Part shown: piece after piece, positions 52,201 through 62,187 of the stretch
Layout of the letters: each line of letters opens with the position of its first letter
Position numbering within the stretch: position 1 is the first letter of the stretch
DNA from: Syntrophobacter sp963666995
Lineage (GTDB): Bacteria > Desulfobacterota > Syntrophobacteria > Syntrophobacterales > Syntrophobacteraceae
Direction of reading: 5' to 3'
Assembly (NCBI GenBank): GCA_963666995.1
Contig: OY762941.1
Coordinates: forward strand, 2,666,001-2,730,000
Length of the DNA stretch: 64,000 bases
Program-made: the position numbers and the translations under genes
Notes under the pieces: model-generated
What the model was told of the DNA's origin: nothing
The model's database searches: none
The model's input: the letters and a program-made list of their open reading frames with translations, nothing else

Positions 52201-53919
52201 TCATGGACTTTTGTTGGTCAGTTCAAAGTACACGGGAGCTATCAGACCTCCCGCGTTTCCAGTCACATAGTAGCGTCCGGGGGTGTCGTTTGCCACGACG
52301 TTCTGAATCACGCTGCCGCTCGTCGAGATGGTCGCGGTGTTGACGGACGGGTTGGTGCCGGCACCGCTCTCCGGAGCGGTGAAGACGACTTGCCCGCCTT
52401 CAACCGGTTCACCATGTCGGCTGGATACGCCAAGACGGAGCGGCATCGGGATGGCGGCATTGATGACCGCGCTCTGGTGGTCGCCGTTTATCTTCCGGGC
52501 GGCGAAACCACGCGATTCGAACGCACCGATATCGCACGCGGATAATGCCCCCTGCGGGCGCCTGACGCCACGCTGATCATAGGCCACATCCGTTCCGCAG
52601 CCGTTGGTGCCGTAGGGGATCGAGTCGATGGCCGGACTGTTGGGGAGGAGGGCTAGTGTCCACGTCGGACCGCCGTAGTTCCCGGGTAGCGACAGAAGGG
52701 GGTTGGTGTTGACGAGCGAGTGCCTGCTCTTTTCAACGAAGCCGCAGGTGTCCGTGTCTTCCAGATTATAGCCGCCGTCTGTAAGCGTCCCTTCGTTGGA
52801 GCAGTTGTCGCCCGTGCTCCCCGCGACAATCGTATTCAGAAACGTTATCGTCCCTTCATTCCTGATTCCTCCCGGACCATCCTTGCCGGCATTGCCGAAC
52901 ACGGTGCAGTTTGTCATCGTCAGGGTGCCGTCGGTGTCGTTGTTGACGGCGCCGCCCGCCCAGGACGTATTACCGTAAAAAGTGCTGTTTAAGACCTCGA
53001 TGGTGGAGCTGTTGGCGATCGCCCCGCCAACATTGGACGTGGAATTGTTCAGGAAGGCGGAGTTCGTGATTTCCACCGCGATAAGGTCCTTGCCGACGGC
53101 AATGGCCCCACCCGCCGTTATCGGGTTGAGGGGGCGGTGCGCGATGTTTCCTGAAAAGCTGCTGTTGCGCACATTCAAAGTGCCGTTCCACGTGCCGATG
53201 GCACCACCTTCCGCGCCGTAATTGTCATTGAAGGTGCAAGATTTGACAGCGACGGACCCGCCGCTCAGGATAGCCCCGCCGCCTCATTCGTTGGCATCGT
53301 TGAAACTGAAGCTGCTGTTCGTTATCGACAGCTTTGCAACCTCGTTGTTCATGACGACCCCGCCGCACTGTGAGCGGTTGCGCGTGAAGCTGCCGTTCCT
53401 GATGGTTACCGTGCCGTTACTGTAAATGGCCCCGCCATGGGTTGTCTCACCATTGTCAATCTCCAGGTCATTCAGGTGAAGTACAGCGCCTGCGTTCACC
53501 TGAAAAAAGCGGAATGTTTTCTCGCTTCCAACCCAGGGGTCCCGCTGGATCTTTGCGCCGTGTCCATTGACGGTAATCTTACCGGTAATCTGAGGCAGAC
53601 CATTTTTACCCATTTCCCCTTCGTTATCGACCTGGTTCAGGCTGTAAAGGGCGTTTGCCGCCAGTTCGATGGTATACGGCCCTCCACCCCTGCCGTCACA
53701 TCCTCCGGCGATCTTCGCCGTGTTAGCCGCCTTTATGGCATCACGCAGCTTGCATTTCGGGCCTCCCGTACCCGGTGAATTGCTGGTGACGACAATGGTC
53801 GTCCCTGCGGCGGACACCGCCTTCACCGACGACAAGGAGAGGGCTGAAGTCAACGCCAGAATCAAGGACAAACAAAGCGGGGCCAATAAAATCGATCTTG
53901 AATTGCCGGCGGTTGTCAT
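52201..53919 (-). pseudogene. Secreted beta-helix (choice-of-anchor Q) protein, interrupted by one in-frame TGA
   Basis: A single frame of 573 codons read leftward is broken once by TGA at 53284-53286. It starts at ATG 53919 after GGAGGG with a signal peptide (ILLAPLCLSLILALTSALSL). It continues with repeated GGAI/NG-type right-handed beta-helix repeats (HGGAIYSNGTVTIRNGSF, VGGAIANSSTIEVLNSTF) and a choice-of-anchor Q segment (NYGGPTWTLALLPNSPAIDS, GCGTDVAYDQRGVRRPQG). A final Ig-like region carries VEGGQVVFTAPESGAGTNPS. Codons resume after the stop as GGGAILSGGSVAVKS without frameshift. Either the gene is disabled, the stop is read through, or it is a sequencing error. Confidence 0.8.
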
Positions 53920-54170
53920 GGGTGCTCCCTCCTGAAAACGGTTCATACCAATCATCCTTCGGGCAGATCGCGTCGTCCTTGACCGGCTCCGCCTTTAGAG
54001 ACCATGTTGCAGAAAGCGCCACTCATCTGAGGCGGGATTTTCCCTGAATAATAAGTGTAATTAACTACTAACGGAGGCAGTGTCAAACGGGCTTCTACAG
54101 ACTGGCGGAACAACGGTGCTCAACATATCGAGAAGTCATAGAAGATTACGCCGAGAGTTAACCGCACGTC

Positions 54171-56078
54171 TTATTTATCGGGTATTTGCTGCTTTCTTTT
54201 CAGAAATCTGAGGAATGCATCGACCACGTTGCTGTCGAAGTGGCTTCCGCGTTGCTCATTCAAAATCTCCACTGCTTTTTCAATCGGCATGGGGTCCCGG
54301 TAATGCCTCTTCGAAGTAACAGCCTCGAAGCAATCGGCCACGGCGATGATCCTTGCCCCGAGAGGAATTTCCTCACCTCGAAGTCCCTTTGGATAACCGG
54401 TTCCGTCGTATTTCTCATGGTGAGAACCCGCTATCTCGGGAACCTGCCGGTAATAGCCTTCGAAACTGATCTGTTCCAGAATACTCTTTGTTTTCTCGGC
54501 ATGTGTCTCTATTTCCCGCCTTTCCTCGGGGTTCAGCAGGCCGTTCTTTTTCAGGATGGAGTCCCGGATTCCGATCTTCCCGTAATCATGCAGCAAAGAG
54601 GCAACCCGTATCATCTCGCAGTACTCTTTCGACATCCCCATCTCGTTGCAGATGCCCGCGGCATAGTCCGTCACTCTTTCGGAATGACCGGCGGTGAGGG
54701 GATCTCGAGCGTCGATGCTGGCCGCAAGAGTCTGAAGAATGGATTGGAACTGGCCGAGTTTCGATTCCATGAGCCTGGCATTATATAAGCTGATCCCGAT
54801 CTCCTGAGCGATGCCCATGAGGAGACTGATATCGCTCTGGAGCAGAGGCCTCTTGGTCTTGAGATTATCGACCGCGATGAGCCCAAGGGATTCATCCTCA
54901 TAGACGATCGGGCAGCAGATAAAGGACTTGGATTTTATCATCCTCGCGAACTCGAGGCTCCGAGGCGAAAGCTCATCGCTTATCTCATCCACGTCATTGA
55001 TCAGAAAAGGTTTTCTTTCTTTGACGGAGACGATGAAAACCCCTCTTGAACTGGGCCGCAGATGAAAACTGGCTCCCTTTAGAAGCTCGATCACATCATC
55101 CGAGTAGCCGAAACCGGTGCGGAAACTCAAAAGGGTCTTATCCTCATTGATCAAGAGGATCATGCCACGGTCATAGTCCAGTCGTCTTTCGAATCTCTCG
55201 ATCACGTTCTTCAAAATCCCGTCGACGTCGAGTTGTTTGCTGAGAACCTGGCCGATCTCGTTGATGAGCAATGCGCTGTTGTAATTCGTGTCGATCTGTT
55301 CGATGAGCTTGTCGGTGGAGTCTTTGAGATTCTCAATGGCTGAGCTGAGTTCCGTCGAATGCAACTGGGAAATATAGAGGCTGAGCACGAGGATGCAGAA
55401 CGCCGCCGCGATAACGATATGCATGAGAGCTGAACTGGAGAGCAGTGGAAAAAGGCTCAGGCACAGCAGGCAGAGGCCCAGTGCGGCATAGTTTCTGACC
55501 TTCTTCCAAAAGGCGGAACGGGATTCCTGCCATGAAACGATATAACGACAGACGGCCCCTTTGCGGAACATGCACTCAGTGTGTTCAATCCTGGGCAGCC
55601 GGTGCTTGAAGATTAGGGAGACCGCATCGATGTATCCGATTCTGTTCTCGCACTGGTAGGGTTTCTCCTGGACCCCCTCTATGGGCGTCACAACGATCTC
55701 GACCCGATTGGAACTGATCCGCCTGGCTTCGTAAATTGACGACCTGGTGAAATTCACGGTTGCCTTGCCGAGCATTTCATAGGCTGTGGCGGGGTCTACC
55801 TGGCTGAGTATGTACTGCCTCATTACTCCGATGGCTTCCGGGGAAGCTGCGTACCTGCCTGCTTCCCTCGCTATGCTCACGTTGCCCGTGGCCTTCAGAA
55901 GCCTTTCATAAAAGAGATCGGCCTGCTCCTGGGTAAACCAGTGCCCTTCGTCGTCGACCTGGTAGAGTTCCATGTTGGAATAGCTCAGCAAGTCCGAAAT
56001 ATCCACAAAAGGATAGCGCTTTTGAATCAGCTTGATGTACGTGTTTATTATTCTGCTGTTGTAAAGGGCAGGCTTCAA
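54171..56078 (-). CDS. Membrane GAF / HD-GYP cyclic-di-GMP phosphodiesterase
   Basis: A 635-residue signalling protein. An N-terminal sensor of about 185 residues ends in a V4R-like cysteine cluster (HTECMFRKGAVCRYIVSW). Two helices follow (near 196-237), then a GAF domain (about 270-435) and an HD-GYP domain with SLLHDYGKIG, EIAGSHHEKYDGTGYPKGLR and VADCFEAVTSKRHYRDPMP. HD-GYP enzymes hydrolyse c-di-GMP. The start is TTG 56078 after GAGGT; TTG 56108 would add ten residues. It follows the PilZ-containing gene by 36 bases on the same strand, so enzyme and putative effector are probably co-expressed. Confidence 0.88.
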   Translation of the reverse strand: MKPALYNSRIINTYIKLIQKRYPFVDISDLLSYSNMELYQVDDEGHWFTQEQADLFYERLLKATGNVSIAREAGRYAASPEAIGVMRQYILSQVDPATAYEMLGKATVNFTRSSIYEARRISSNRVEIVVTPIEGVQEKPYQCENRIGYIDAVSLIFKHRLPRIEHTECMFRKGAVCRYIVSWQESRSAFWKKVRNYAALGLCLLCLSLFPLLSSSALMHIVIAAAFCILVLSLYISQLHSTELSSAIENLKDSTDKLIEQIDTNYNSALLINEIGQVLSKQLDVDGILKNVIERFERRLDYDRGMILLINEDKTLLSFRTGFGYSDDVIELLKGASFHLRPSSRGVFIVSVKERKPFLINDVDEISDELSPRSLEFARMIKSKSFICCPIVYEDESLGLIAVDNLKTKRPLLQSDISLLMGIAQEIGISLYNARLMESKLGQFQSILQTLAASIDARDPLTAGHSERVTDYAAGICNEMGMSKEYCEMIRVASLLHDYGKIGIRDSILKKNGLLNPEERREIETHAEKTKSILEQISFEGYYRQVPEIAGSHHEKYDGTGYPKGLRGEEIPLGARIIAVADCFEAVTSKRHYRDPMPIEKAVEILNEQRGSHFDSNVVDAFLRFLKRKQQIPDK

Positions 56079-56114
56079 TCCATTACCTCGATACCCCGAG
56101 TTTCTCAAAAGCCG

Positions 56115-59100
56115 TTAGCGCTTCGCACGATTGAGCAGGTTTTCCATGTATTCAAAATACTGATCGCTGTATTGGGTATTAAAAGCCCACAGGTCGTACA
56201 TCTTCTCATACTCCAGGGATTGGCCCTGAACATACCCCACGGGGTGGAGAAGAATGGGGAACCCCCCCAGGTCGTTGATTCTCAAGCGTTTTATTATGAG
56301 TGAAAGGAAAGATGAGAGCACTGAAAAAGGGAGATTGTCCTGGTCCAGGACGAACACATGCATGCAATTGGTGAGGTTCGACAGATTCAAACCGATATCC
56401 GAGAGGGTAAGCATGATGGCGGCCTTCAGTTCACCTTCCCGTTTCAGCGAAAACAGGTGCCGCTCCCTCTTGAAACCCAGCGCCTGGTATTCCCTGTTGA
56501 GTTCCTCACCCTCCATCATGTCCTGCGCCAGATCGAGAGCGTAAAGCAAAAGACCTCCGGAAACCTGTTCGTAATAACTCTCCAATTCGAAAAGGTCGGC
56601 GGATTGTGTCGGCAGCAGTTTAAAGCCCTGTGCCTCCAGTTCGGCCTCGGATTGAAAGCCGTGGTGTTCATTCAAATGAAAATAGGCGAAACGGTCGATC
56701 GAGGCCCCTCTGAAATCGCTCAGAGCTCGAGTGAATCCACCAAATACTCTGTTCGGGAATTTGTTCTCAGGTCTGAAGTAAGAAATGATGAAGTTCATGT
56801 GAGTTGAGTATAGCGAGCTGAAATCGTTGACATATCTCCCGATCTGCTCAAGAACGACGATTCCCGCTTTTCTGAAGGCGGTCCCGCTCGCGGCATGGTG
56901 ATGAAAGAGCCACGTGTTCTCGTAGAATCTGAGCATGGAGATGTGACCGAAAATGTCCCCCTTTTCCTGATAGATGAAATGCCTGGCTATCTGAGGGCTC
57001 TCGAAGTAAAGCTTTTCGTAGGTTTCCTTCAGCTTCTCCTTGCTTGCGTGGATGGTGGCGTATTTCTTGGGGTAAAAAAAGCCCGTTTCGAAGAAGAACT
57101 TCCACAGCCCGTCGAGATCCACTCGATTGCACACATAAGATCTCTGGTTTGTCACTCGGTGCAGGAGGCTGGATAGTTTAAGCTGGTCCTGCATGTCCAT
57201 GTCCAGGATCGCCATGCCGCATCGCACCCGTTCTTCGTTGCTCTCCGACCTGGATGGGATTCTGTACAGAACCTGGGCCTTGCAAGCTATCGTTAAAGTC
57301 CCGGCGAATTCCAGTTCCAGCTCCGGTATGATCATTCCGGTCAGCAGCACTGAATTGTTGGAAAGCTCTTCCACGGAAAACCCCGATCCCGCAAGGTCTT
57401 CGACTTCGAGGTTCACAATCCTTCCGGTCAGAGGATGTTTGAAAATGACGTTGGGAGTGGGAGACAGCCTGTGCCTGGCGCTCCTGTATTCCTTGGGCTT
57501 GAATCTCCTGAGATTGTCACTGACCGCCTCGACAACGAAAGTACGGGTCCTCTGCCCCAGGCTGTGCCTGATGATTCTGCACTCACCCGAGAAAATGACC
57601 CTGTCGTCATTCCTGAGTATGATCATGGCGGTCGCCTTGGAGTTGACCCATCGAAACGACTGGGGAGGGACAACGGTCACCTGGATACGAAACGAAATTG
57701 CGTTGAACTCCAGAAGAGTTCCCGAGAGCACCACGCCATTCTGAATCATGTCGGCCTTTATCCCGTGGCACGGGTATCTTCGGACTCTTCTGAAAGTGAG
57801 TTGGTGGCTCGTCTCGGGGAGAAGAAAACCGACACGGTCTTCTTGCAGTGTCTTCAGTTCCGGTTTGACCAGAATGATCTTCTGGCCGTCGGTCAAAAGA
57901 ACATGAAGGAAGTCGTACGATTTCAAGTCCTCAAAGACAAAAGCATCTTCCAACCGGCAGTCGAGGGTGTCTCCCAGGCAGGGGAGGGGCTTTGCCCGGA
58001 GGGAAAGCACGGAATGATACTTTCTGTGCCTGTAGTTGAGCAGGATGGTCTCGTCCTGGAAATTAATGTAATTGAGGGCATTGATGAGATCTTTCTTTGA
58101 GACTTTCTTCCTTTCATCGAGCCTCTGATCCATGTTCATGTTTTGGAACAGACGGGCAATCGTACCAAGGCTCACATCTTCGTGCTCGTCCGCCACGTCG
58201 CTCTTGGCGTCCGACAGGTTCGGGACCGGTCCGGACCGATTCGCAGCCGTATCCTCCGGTGCGGAAAAGCCCGATCGATCCATTCCTCCCGTGAGATCTT
58301 CAAGAAAAGCATCAACGTTCACGTACCGGTCGTTCGTGCTGCATGTGTAAAGTCCGGCGATCAAAGGGTCCAGCCATTCGGGGATGTTGCCGTTTCGCCT
58401 CGAAGGAAGCAGGTTTGGAGGGAGTGTCCCGCCTGCATCACAAAACTCCCAGGGACCCGGGAACGGCAAATCACCACAAAGCAGTTCGTAGAATAGAGCG
58501 CCGAGGCTGTAGAGGTCCGATAATCGGGAACTTTCGGATTCCCCACCGAGAGAGATCAAGCTTGGGGCCAGATAACGGCTTCTTGGATCTTCAGTGTCGG
58601 TTGACCAGATGGAGAAACAGTCCCTGTTATGCAACAATTCCCTGTGAAAATTCATGATCTTCGGCCCGGTAGCGGTCATCAGTATGTTCTCCGGGCACAG
58701 ATCGCCGTGGGCGATGCCGTTGTCATGACAGGCCTTGATCCCCAGGGCGACACCCTTCATGATATCCAGCTTCTGAGCAAGTCCGAGTCGTTCGGTGGTC
58801 ATGAAAGTCCATAGAGTTCTCTCTTCCGCCCGATCCAGAATCTGAACGACAAGATCGTTGGCCTCATCGAATTCCTCACTGAAGTTCAGAACATTGGGAT
58901 GATCCTTGAAGCTTTGTATCGCCCCATAGTCACGAATCAACCCTTGCCTGAACGCCTGTCTTTCCGCTTCGGTCCCCAGGTGGGGCACAAAATAGGCACG
59001 CACCCTCCTTAGAGTTCCGAGATCCTGAGGAATGACGGACCGGGCAAGGTATTCCACCACTCCGGCATCGATTGACAATGTCTCTTCAAGCCTGTAACCG

Positions 59101-59732
59101 CTTGGAGTCAAAGGCTGCTTGCGGCCTATACGGCTCGCCTGCAGGGCCTCAACCAACTGCCGCTGAAAAGTATGGGAGTTGTTTCCGGGAATGCATTCGA
59201 CAAGCGGATTGAGTGTCCGGCCGGTGATATAATTTCTCAGACCGTCTGAGAGGGGGAAAACGGCCCCTCCCTGGAGACCGCCCAGATCGAGTGTCGCGGG
59301 ATTATTCGACAGCACCACAATCCCCTCGCACACCATTTTCTGATAAAGATCCCTGTTCACCTTTCCAACCAGGGAGCGGACGACTCGAGTCTTGTAGCCA
59401 AGGCTGAGAAAGGGGTTATTCCGCTCGATGGTCCCATTGATGAACCAGAACCGCTGGTCTCCTTGAATGTGAGGGCCCCAATCCTTGAGATCCAACACAA
59501 AAATGGCATGCGGCGCTATGACGAGGACGTCAATCTCCACCACCTGATGAGAGGAGTCGTCTAAAACCGCGGCATGGGGAATCACGACATACTCGAGCCC
59601 CCACGAGCCGAAGCTGTCCATTGACCGCATCGGTGGAAACGGGGGAAGGCTTTCGAGGAGAAATTGAACCACTCTTCTATCGGAATCGTTTCTCGGTTGT
59701 GAACCTTCATGTGGAAGCACCAGCCGAGCCAT
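56115..59732 (-). CDS. Giant NERD / pseudokinase / PilZ / acyltransferase-like fusion protein
   Basis: A 1205-residue protein with at least four parts. Residues 30-135 form a NERD domain (VVEIDVLVIAPHAIFVLDLK). Residues 210-480 form a protein-kinase fold with catalytic-loop HGDLCPENIL at 342, but DFG reads NFH at 361, and no VAIK lysine is visible, so activity is doubtful. Residues 640-850 hold PilZ-like segments (FRRVRRYP at 647; EYRSARHRL at 748; VEDLAGSGFSV at 777). Residues 900-1200 (GHISMLRFYENTWLFHHHAA) resemble the GNAT/acyl-transferase-like domain that accompanies PilZ in related bacteria. No signal peptide. AAGGA precedes the ATG. Confidence 0.8.
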   Translation of the reverse strand: MARLVLPHEGSQPRNDSDRRVVQFLLESLPPFPPMRSMDSFGSWGLEYVVIPHAAVLDDSSHQVVEIDVLVIAPHAIFVLDLKDWGPHIQGDQRFWFINGTIERNNPFLSLGYKTRVVRSLVGKVNRDLYQKMVCEGIVVLSNNPATLDLGGLQGGAVFPLSDGLRNYITGRTLNPLVECIPGNNSHTFQRQLVEALQASRIGRKQPLTPSGYRLEETLSIDAGVVEYLARSVIPQDLGTLRRVRAYFVPHLGTEAERQAFRQGLIRDYGAIQSFKDHPNVLNFSEEFDEANDLVVQILDRAEERTLWTFMTTERLGLAQKLDIMKGVALGIKACHDNGIAHGDLCPENILMTATGPKIMNFHRELLHNRDCFSIWSTDTEDPRSRYLAPSLISLGGESESSRLSDLYSLGALFYELLCGDLPFPGPWEFCDAGGTLPPNLLPSRRNGNIPEWLDPLIAGLYTCSTNDRYVNVDAFLEDLTGGMDRSGFSAPEDTAANRSGPVPNLSDAKSDVADEHEDVSLGTIARLFQNMNMDQRLDERKKVSKKDLINALNYINFQDETILLNYRHRKYHSVLSLRAKPLPCLGDTLDCRLEDAFVFEDLKSYDFLHVLLTDGQKIILVKPELKTLQEDRVGFLLPETSHQLTFRRVRRYPCHGIKADMIQNGVVLSGTLLEFNAISFRIQVTVVPPQSFRWVNSKATAMIILRNDDRVIFSGECRIIRHSLGQRTRTFVVEAVSDNLRRFKPKEYRSARHRLSPTPNVIFKHPLTGRIVNLEVEDLAGSGFSVEELSNNSVLLTGMIIPELELEFAGTLTIACKAQVLYRIPSRSESNEERVRCGMAILDMDMQDQLKLSSLLHRVTNQRSYVCNRVDLDGLWKFFFETGFFYPKKYATIHASKEKLKETYEKLYFESPQIARHFIYQEKGDIFGHISMLRFYENTWLFHHHAASGTAFRKAGIVVLEQIGRYVNDFSSLYSTHMNFIISYFRPENKFPNRVFGGFTRALSDFRGASIDRFAYFHLNEHHGFQSEAELEAQGFKLLPTQSADLFELESYYEQVSGGLLLYALDLAQDMMEGEELNREYQALGFKRERHLFSLKREGELKAAIMLTLSDIGLNLSNLTNCMHVFVLDQDNLPFSVLSSFLSLIIKRLRINDLGGFPILLHPVGYVQGQSLEYEKMYDLWAFNTQYSDQYFEYMENLLNRAKR

Positions 59733-59914
59733 TATTCATCCTTCCCGGCTGAAACCGGACTGCCAATCCACGACATGATCTGCCCGATCTGTTTCAGCGA
59801 ATGAAACCGTGCCTTTTCCGAAATAAGATCTCCTGCGATCCGATTCCAGACATCGGCACCGATGCGATCGCCCCACAAACGCCCCAGCGGGCATTTATGA
59901 AGACATGATCTCAA
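59732..59914 (-). CDS. Possible small protein upstream of the fusion gene
   Basis: A frame of up to 60 codons whose TAA overlaps the ATG of the large fusion gene (TAATG), the arrangement of coupled genes. It contains GDRIGADVWNRIAGDLISEK and SLKQIGQIMSWIG. No good ribosome site precedes the TTG at 59914, and no family is recognised. The overlap is the main support. Confidence 0.35.
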   Translation of the reverse strand: MRSCLHKCPLGRLWGDRIGADVWNRIAGDLISEKARFHSLKQIGQIMSWIGSPVSAGKDE

Positions 59915-60639
59915 ATCCTATACACTTGGAAGATTTGCCCTCGACGGTTGAAGCATTTGTTCTTGACGCCGAATCGAAAATCCGCCCTCTCATTTCGCCC
60001 CTTTTCCAAACCGGTTCCAAGTGGAACCAAGAACAAATACCGGACACATTTGATACGAATTTCATACAGAGTGTCAAATAGATAATTGAGGTCGGCCACA
60101 CTTTGCCCCACCCAAAGGGCCTCTTTCCCGGCCGCCGGGAAATATCATACCTTTGTGCCGCGTTGTCGATCGGGAGTTTTGCCGGGGGGACGGCCCGGGA
60201 TGCTGGAGGAGGCCATAAAAACGGCGGAATCGAATTTCAGTGCAAGACGAAAGAGTACGCTTTATAGTTCTGCATGAACGCCCTGAAAGAGAGAGTTTTG
60301 TTTCTGTCCGGAAGGCTTTCTCCCGTTTCCCGTTTACTCTGCTTGCGGCACGGGGAACGGGCATGCCGCGTCGAACTCATCGGAGAGGTAAGATGCTGCC
60401 GGGGCTGGCGGTGAGGCGGCGGAATAATTAATTGTATAGGCGGGTAAAACGCCTGCCGGCTTAATGGAGCAAAAGCTTTCAAGACCTCAGGGTCTTTTCA
60501 CGATAAAAAGCGATGAAGGCGTGAAACGGCCGATTTACGTATATATCAGGGTCTTCTTCGCATTTCCCCGCAATGGAATCGGAATCCGGCGCATCCGGCA
60601 CTGAAACGGATTCCGATGCAAACAGAAGTGGAGAAAATC
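59915..60639. other. Intergenic region upstream of htrA
   Basis: These 725 bases between the leftward signalling cassette and htrA show no gene. There is an AAGACC-TCA-GGGTCTT hairpin near 60480-60497 followed by TTC, and a GC-rich dyad near 60434-60455. I considered a c-di-GMP riboswitch but could not match its core. Confidence 0.45.
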
Positions 60640-62091
60640 ATGTTTGAGGCGCTCTTGCGGACGAGACATCCCATGACCATGCTCTCGATCTTCATGCTCA
60701 TAGCGGCCTGTACCTGTGCTTTCTCGTCCGGGATTGGATTTGCGGAGGTCGAAGAGGTCAGGAAGCCGGCCGTTGATTTGATAACCGCCATCGGAGATGT
60801 CGCCAGGCGCACCATCCCGGCGGTTGTCCACATTGAGGTGAGGGAACGCCGGGAGATATCCAGTCCTCTCCTGAACGATCCGTCTTCCCGGCACCTTTTC
60901 CCTGTGCCCAAAGGAAAGAAGAAGCTCGAACGCGAACTGATAGGGCTGGGGACCGGGATGGTCATAGATCCAAAAGGGCTTATCCTGACCAATAGTCACG
61001 TCGTTGGCGGTGCGAGCAAGGTCCAGGTGACGCTGGCAAACGGAAAAGTCTTCTCGGACAATGCGGTGGAGACGGTGGGGACTGATGCCAAGACCGATCT
61101 GGCGGTGATCAGTATCAAAACGGACGAGCCCCTTCCTTATGTCACCTTTGGCGATTCGGACAAGGTGGATGTAGGGGAATGGGTGGTGGCGATCGGGCAT
61201 CCGCGCGGTTTGAATCAGTCGGTGACGCAGGGGATCATTAGCGCCAAACATAGAAGAGAAATCGCCGATCCCAGCAGCTACGAGGATTTCCTGCAGACCG
61301 ATGCCGCGATCAATCCGGGCAACAGCGGAGGGCCGCTTCTGAATCTCTACGGAGAAGTGATCGGAATAAACGCAATCATCGCGTCCGCATCCGGCGGATT
61401 CGAGGGGATCGGCTTTGCCATCCCCAGCAATATGGCTGCCCGTATTGCGCGGGAACTGATAGACCACGGCAGGGTGGTGCGGGGCTGGATCGGCATCGGC
61501 GTGCAGGATCTTACTCCCGAATTGGCCAAGTCCCTCGGCCTTGCCTCAACCGAGGGTGTACTCGTAGCCGATGTGACAAAAGGGAGCCCGGCAGAGCATG
61601 CGGGCATAAAGAACGGCGATGTGATTACCGCGTTTCAGGGCAAGGCTGCCCAGGACTCGAGTACTCTCAGGAATGATGTAGCGACGGCGTCTGTGGGTGA
61701 AGACGCGAAAATCACAATCCGGCGGTCGGGAGCGGCCCGGGAATTTACGCTCAAAGTCGGAGATCAGGCGGAGGAGTACAAGATCCTGGAAACCTCACTC
61801 CAGGAGCGGCTGTGCCTCGCGGTCAGGCGTATAACCGTCAATGAGGCCAGTGCGTACGGCATGGAATCCGATCACGGCGTGGTCGTCATGAAGGTTGATC
61901 CCAAGGGTCCGCTTGGAAGGACTCGGCTGAAAGTCGATGACGTGATCCTTGCCGTGGACGACCAGGAGATTGATGGAATGGAGGATTTCGCGACTGTAAT
62001 CAATGTTGCGCGGCCCCATCAACAGGTCAGATTGCTCGTTCTGGATCATAAGAAAGCTCAGTTTTATTCCGTCCCCGTGAGAGTGCGTTGA
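60640..62091 (+). CDS. HtrA/DegP-family periplasmic serine protease
   Basis: The 483-residue protein has an N-terminal hydrophobic signal (MTMLSIFMLIAACTCAF) and a trypsin-like domain with the triad in LTNSHVVGGASKVQ (His), DAKTDLAVISIKTD (Asp) and INPGNSGGPLLNLYG (Ser). Two PDZ domains follow (from about RVVRGWIGIGVQDLTPELAK, and DHGVVVMKVDPKGPLGRTRL). It degrades or refolds damaged envelope proteins. ATG 60640 is preferred because GTGGAG lies six bases upstream; ATG 60616 is possible. A cytochrome c gene follows after 96 bases. Confidence 0.94.
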   Translation: MFEALLRTRHPMTMLSIFMLIAACTCAFSSGIGFAEVEEVRKPAVDLITAIGDVARRTIPAVVHIEVRERREISSPLLNDPSSRHLFPVPKGKKKLERELIGLGTGMVIDPKGLILTNSHVVGGASKVQVTLANGKVFSDNAVETVGTDAKTDLAVISIKTDEPLPYVTFGDSDKVDVGEWVVAIGHPRGLNQSVTQGIISAKHRREIADPSSYEDFLQTDAAINPGNSGGPLLNLYGEVIGINAIIASASGGFEGIGFAIPSNMAARIARELIDHGRVVRGWIGIGVQDLTPELAKSLGLASTEGVLVADVTKGSPAEHAGIKNGDVITAFQGKAAQDSSTLRNDVATASVGEDAKITIRRSGAAREFTLKVGDQAEEYKILETSLQERLCLAVRRITVNEASAYGMESDHGVVVMKVDPKGPLGRTRLKVDDVILAVDDQEIDGMEDFATVINVARPHQQVRLLVLDHKKAQFYSVPVRVR

Positions 62092-62187
62092 TGCCCTGCG
62101 GTGTGTAAACGCATCTCGATGCAGTGCGGGGGCCAATCGATCTTTTCCCGGGATCAGCCGTCCGGTAAGTCCGGCGAGGAGTCGAGT

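Noticed and set aside
53284..53286. TGA as a selenocysteine codon
   Set aside because: Selenoproteins are plausible in this group of bacteria, but beta-helix surface proteins are not known selenoproteins and I see no convincing SECIS hairpin just downstream. A nonsense mutation is simpler.
60280..60500. Cyclic-di-GMP riboswitch ahead of htrA near the PilZ/HD-GYP genes
   Set aside because: Some purine-rich and stem-forming segments are present but the conserved core and tetraloop receptor of the class could not be matched.
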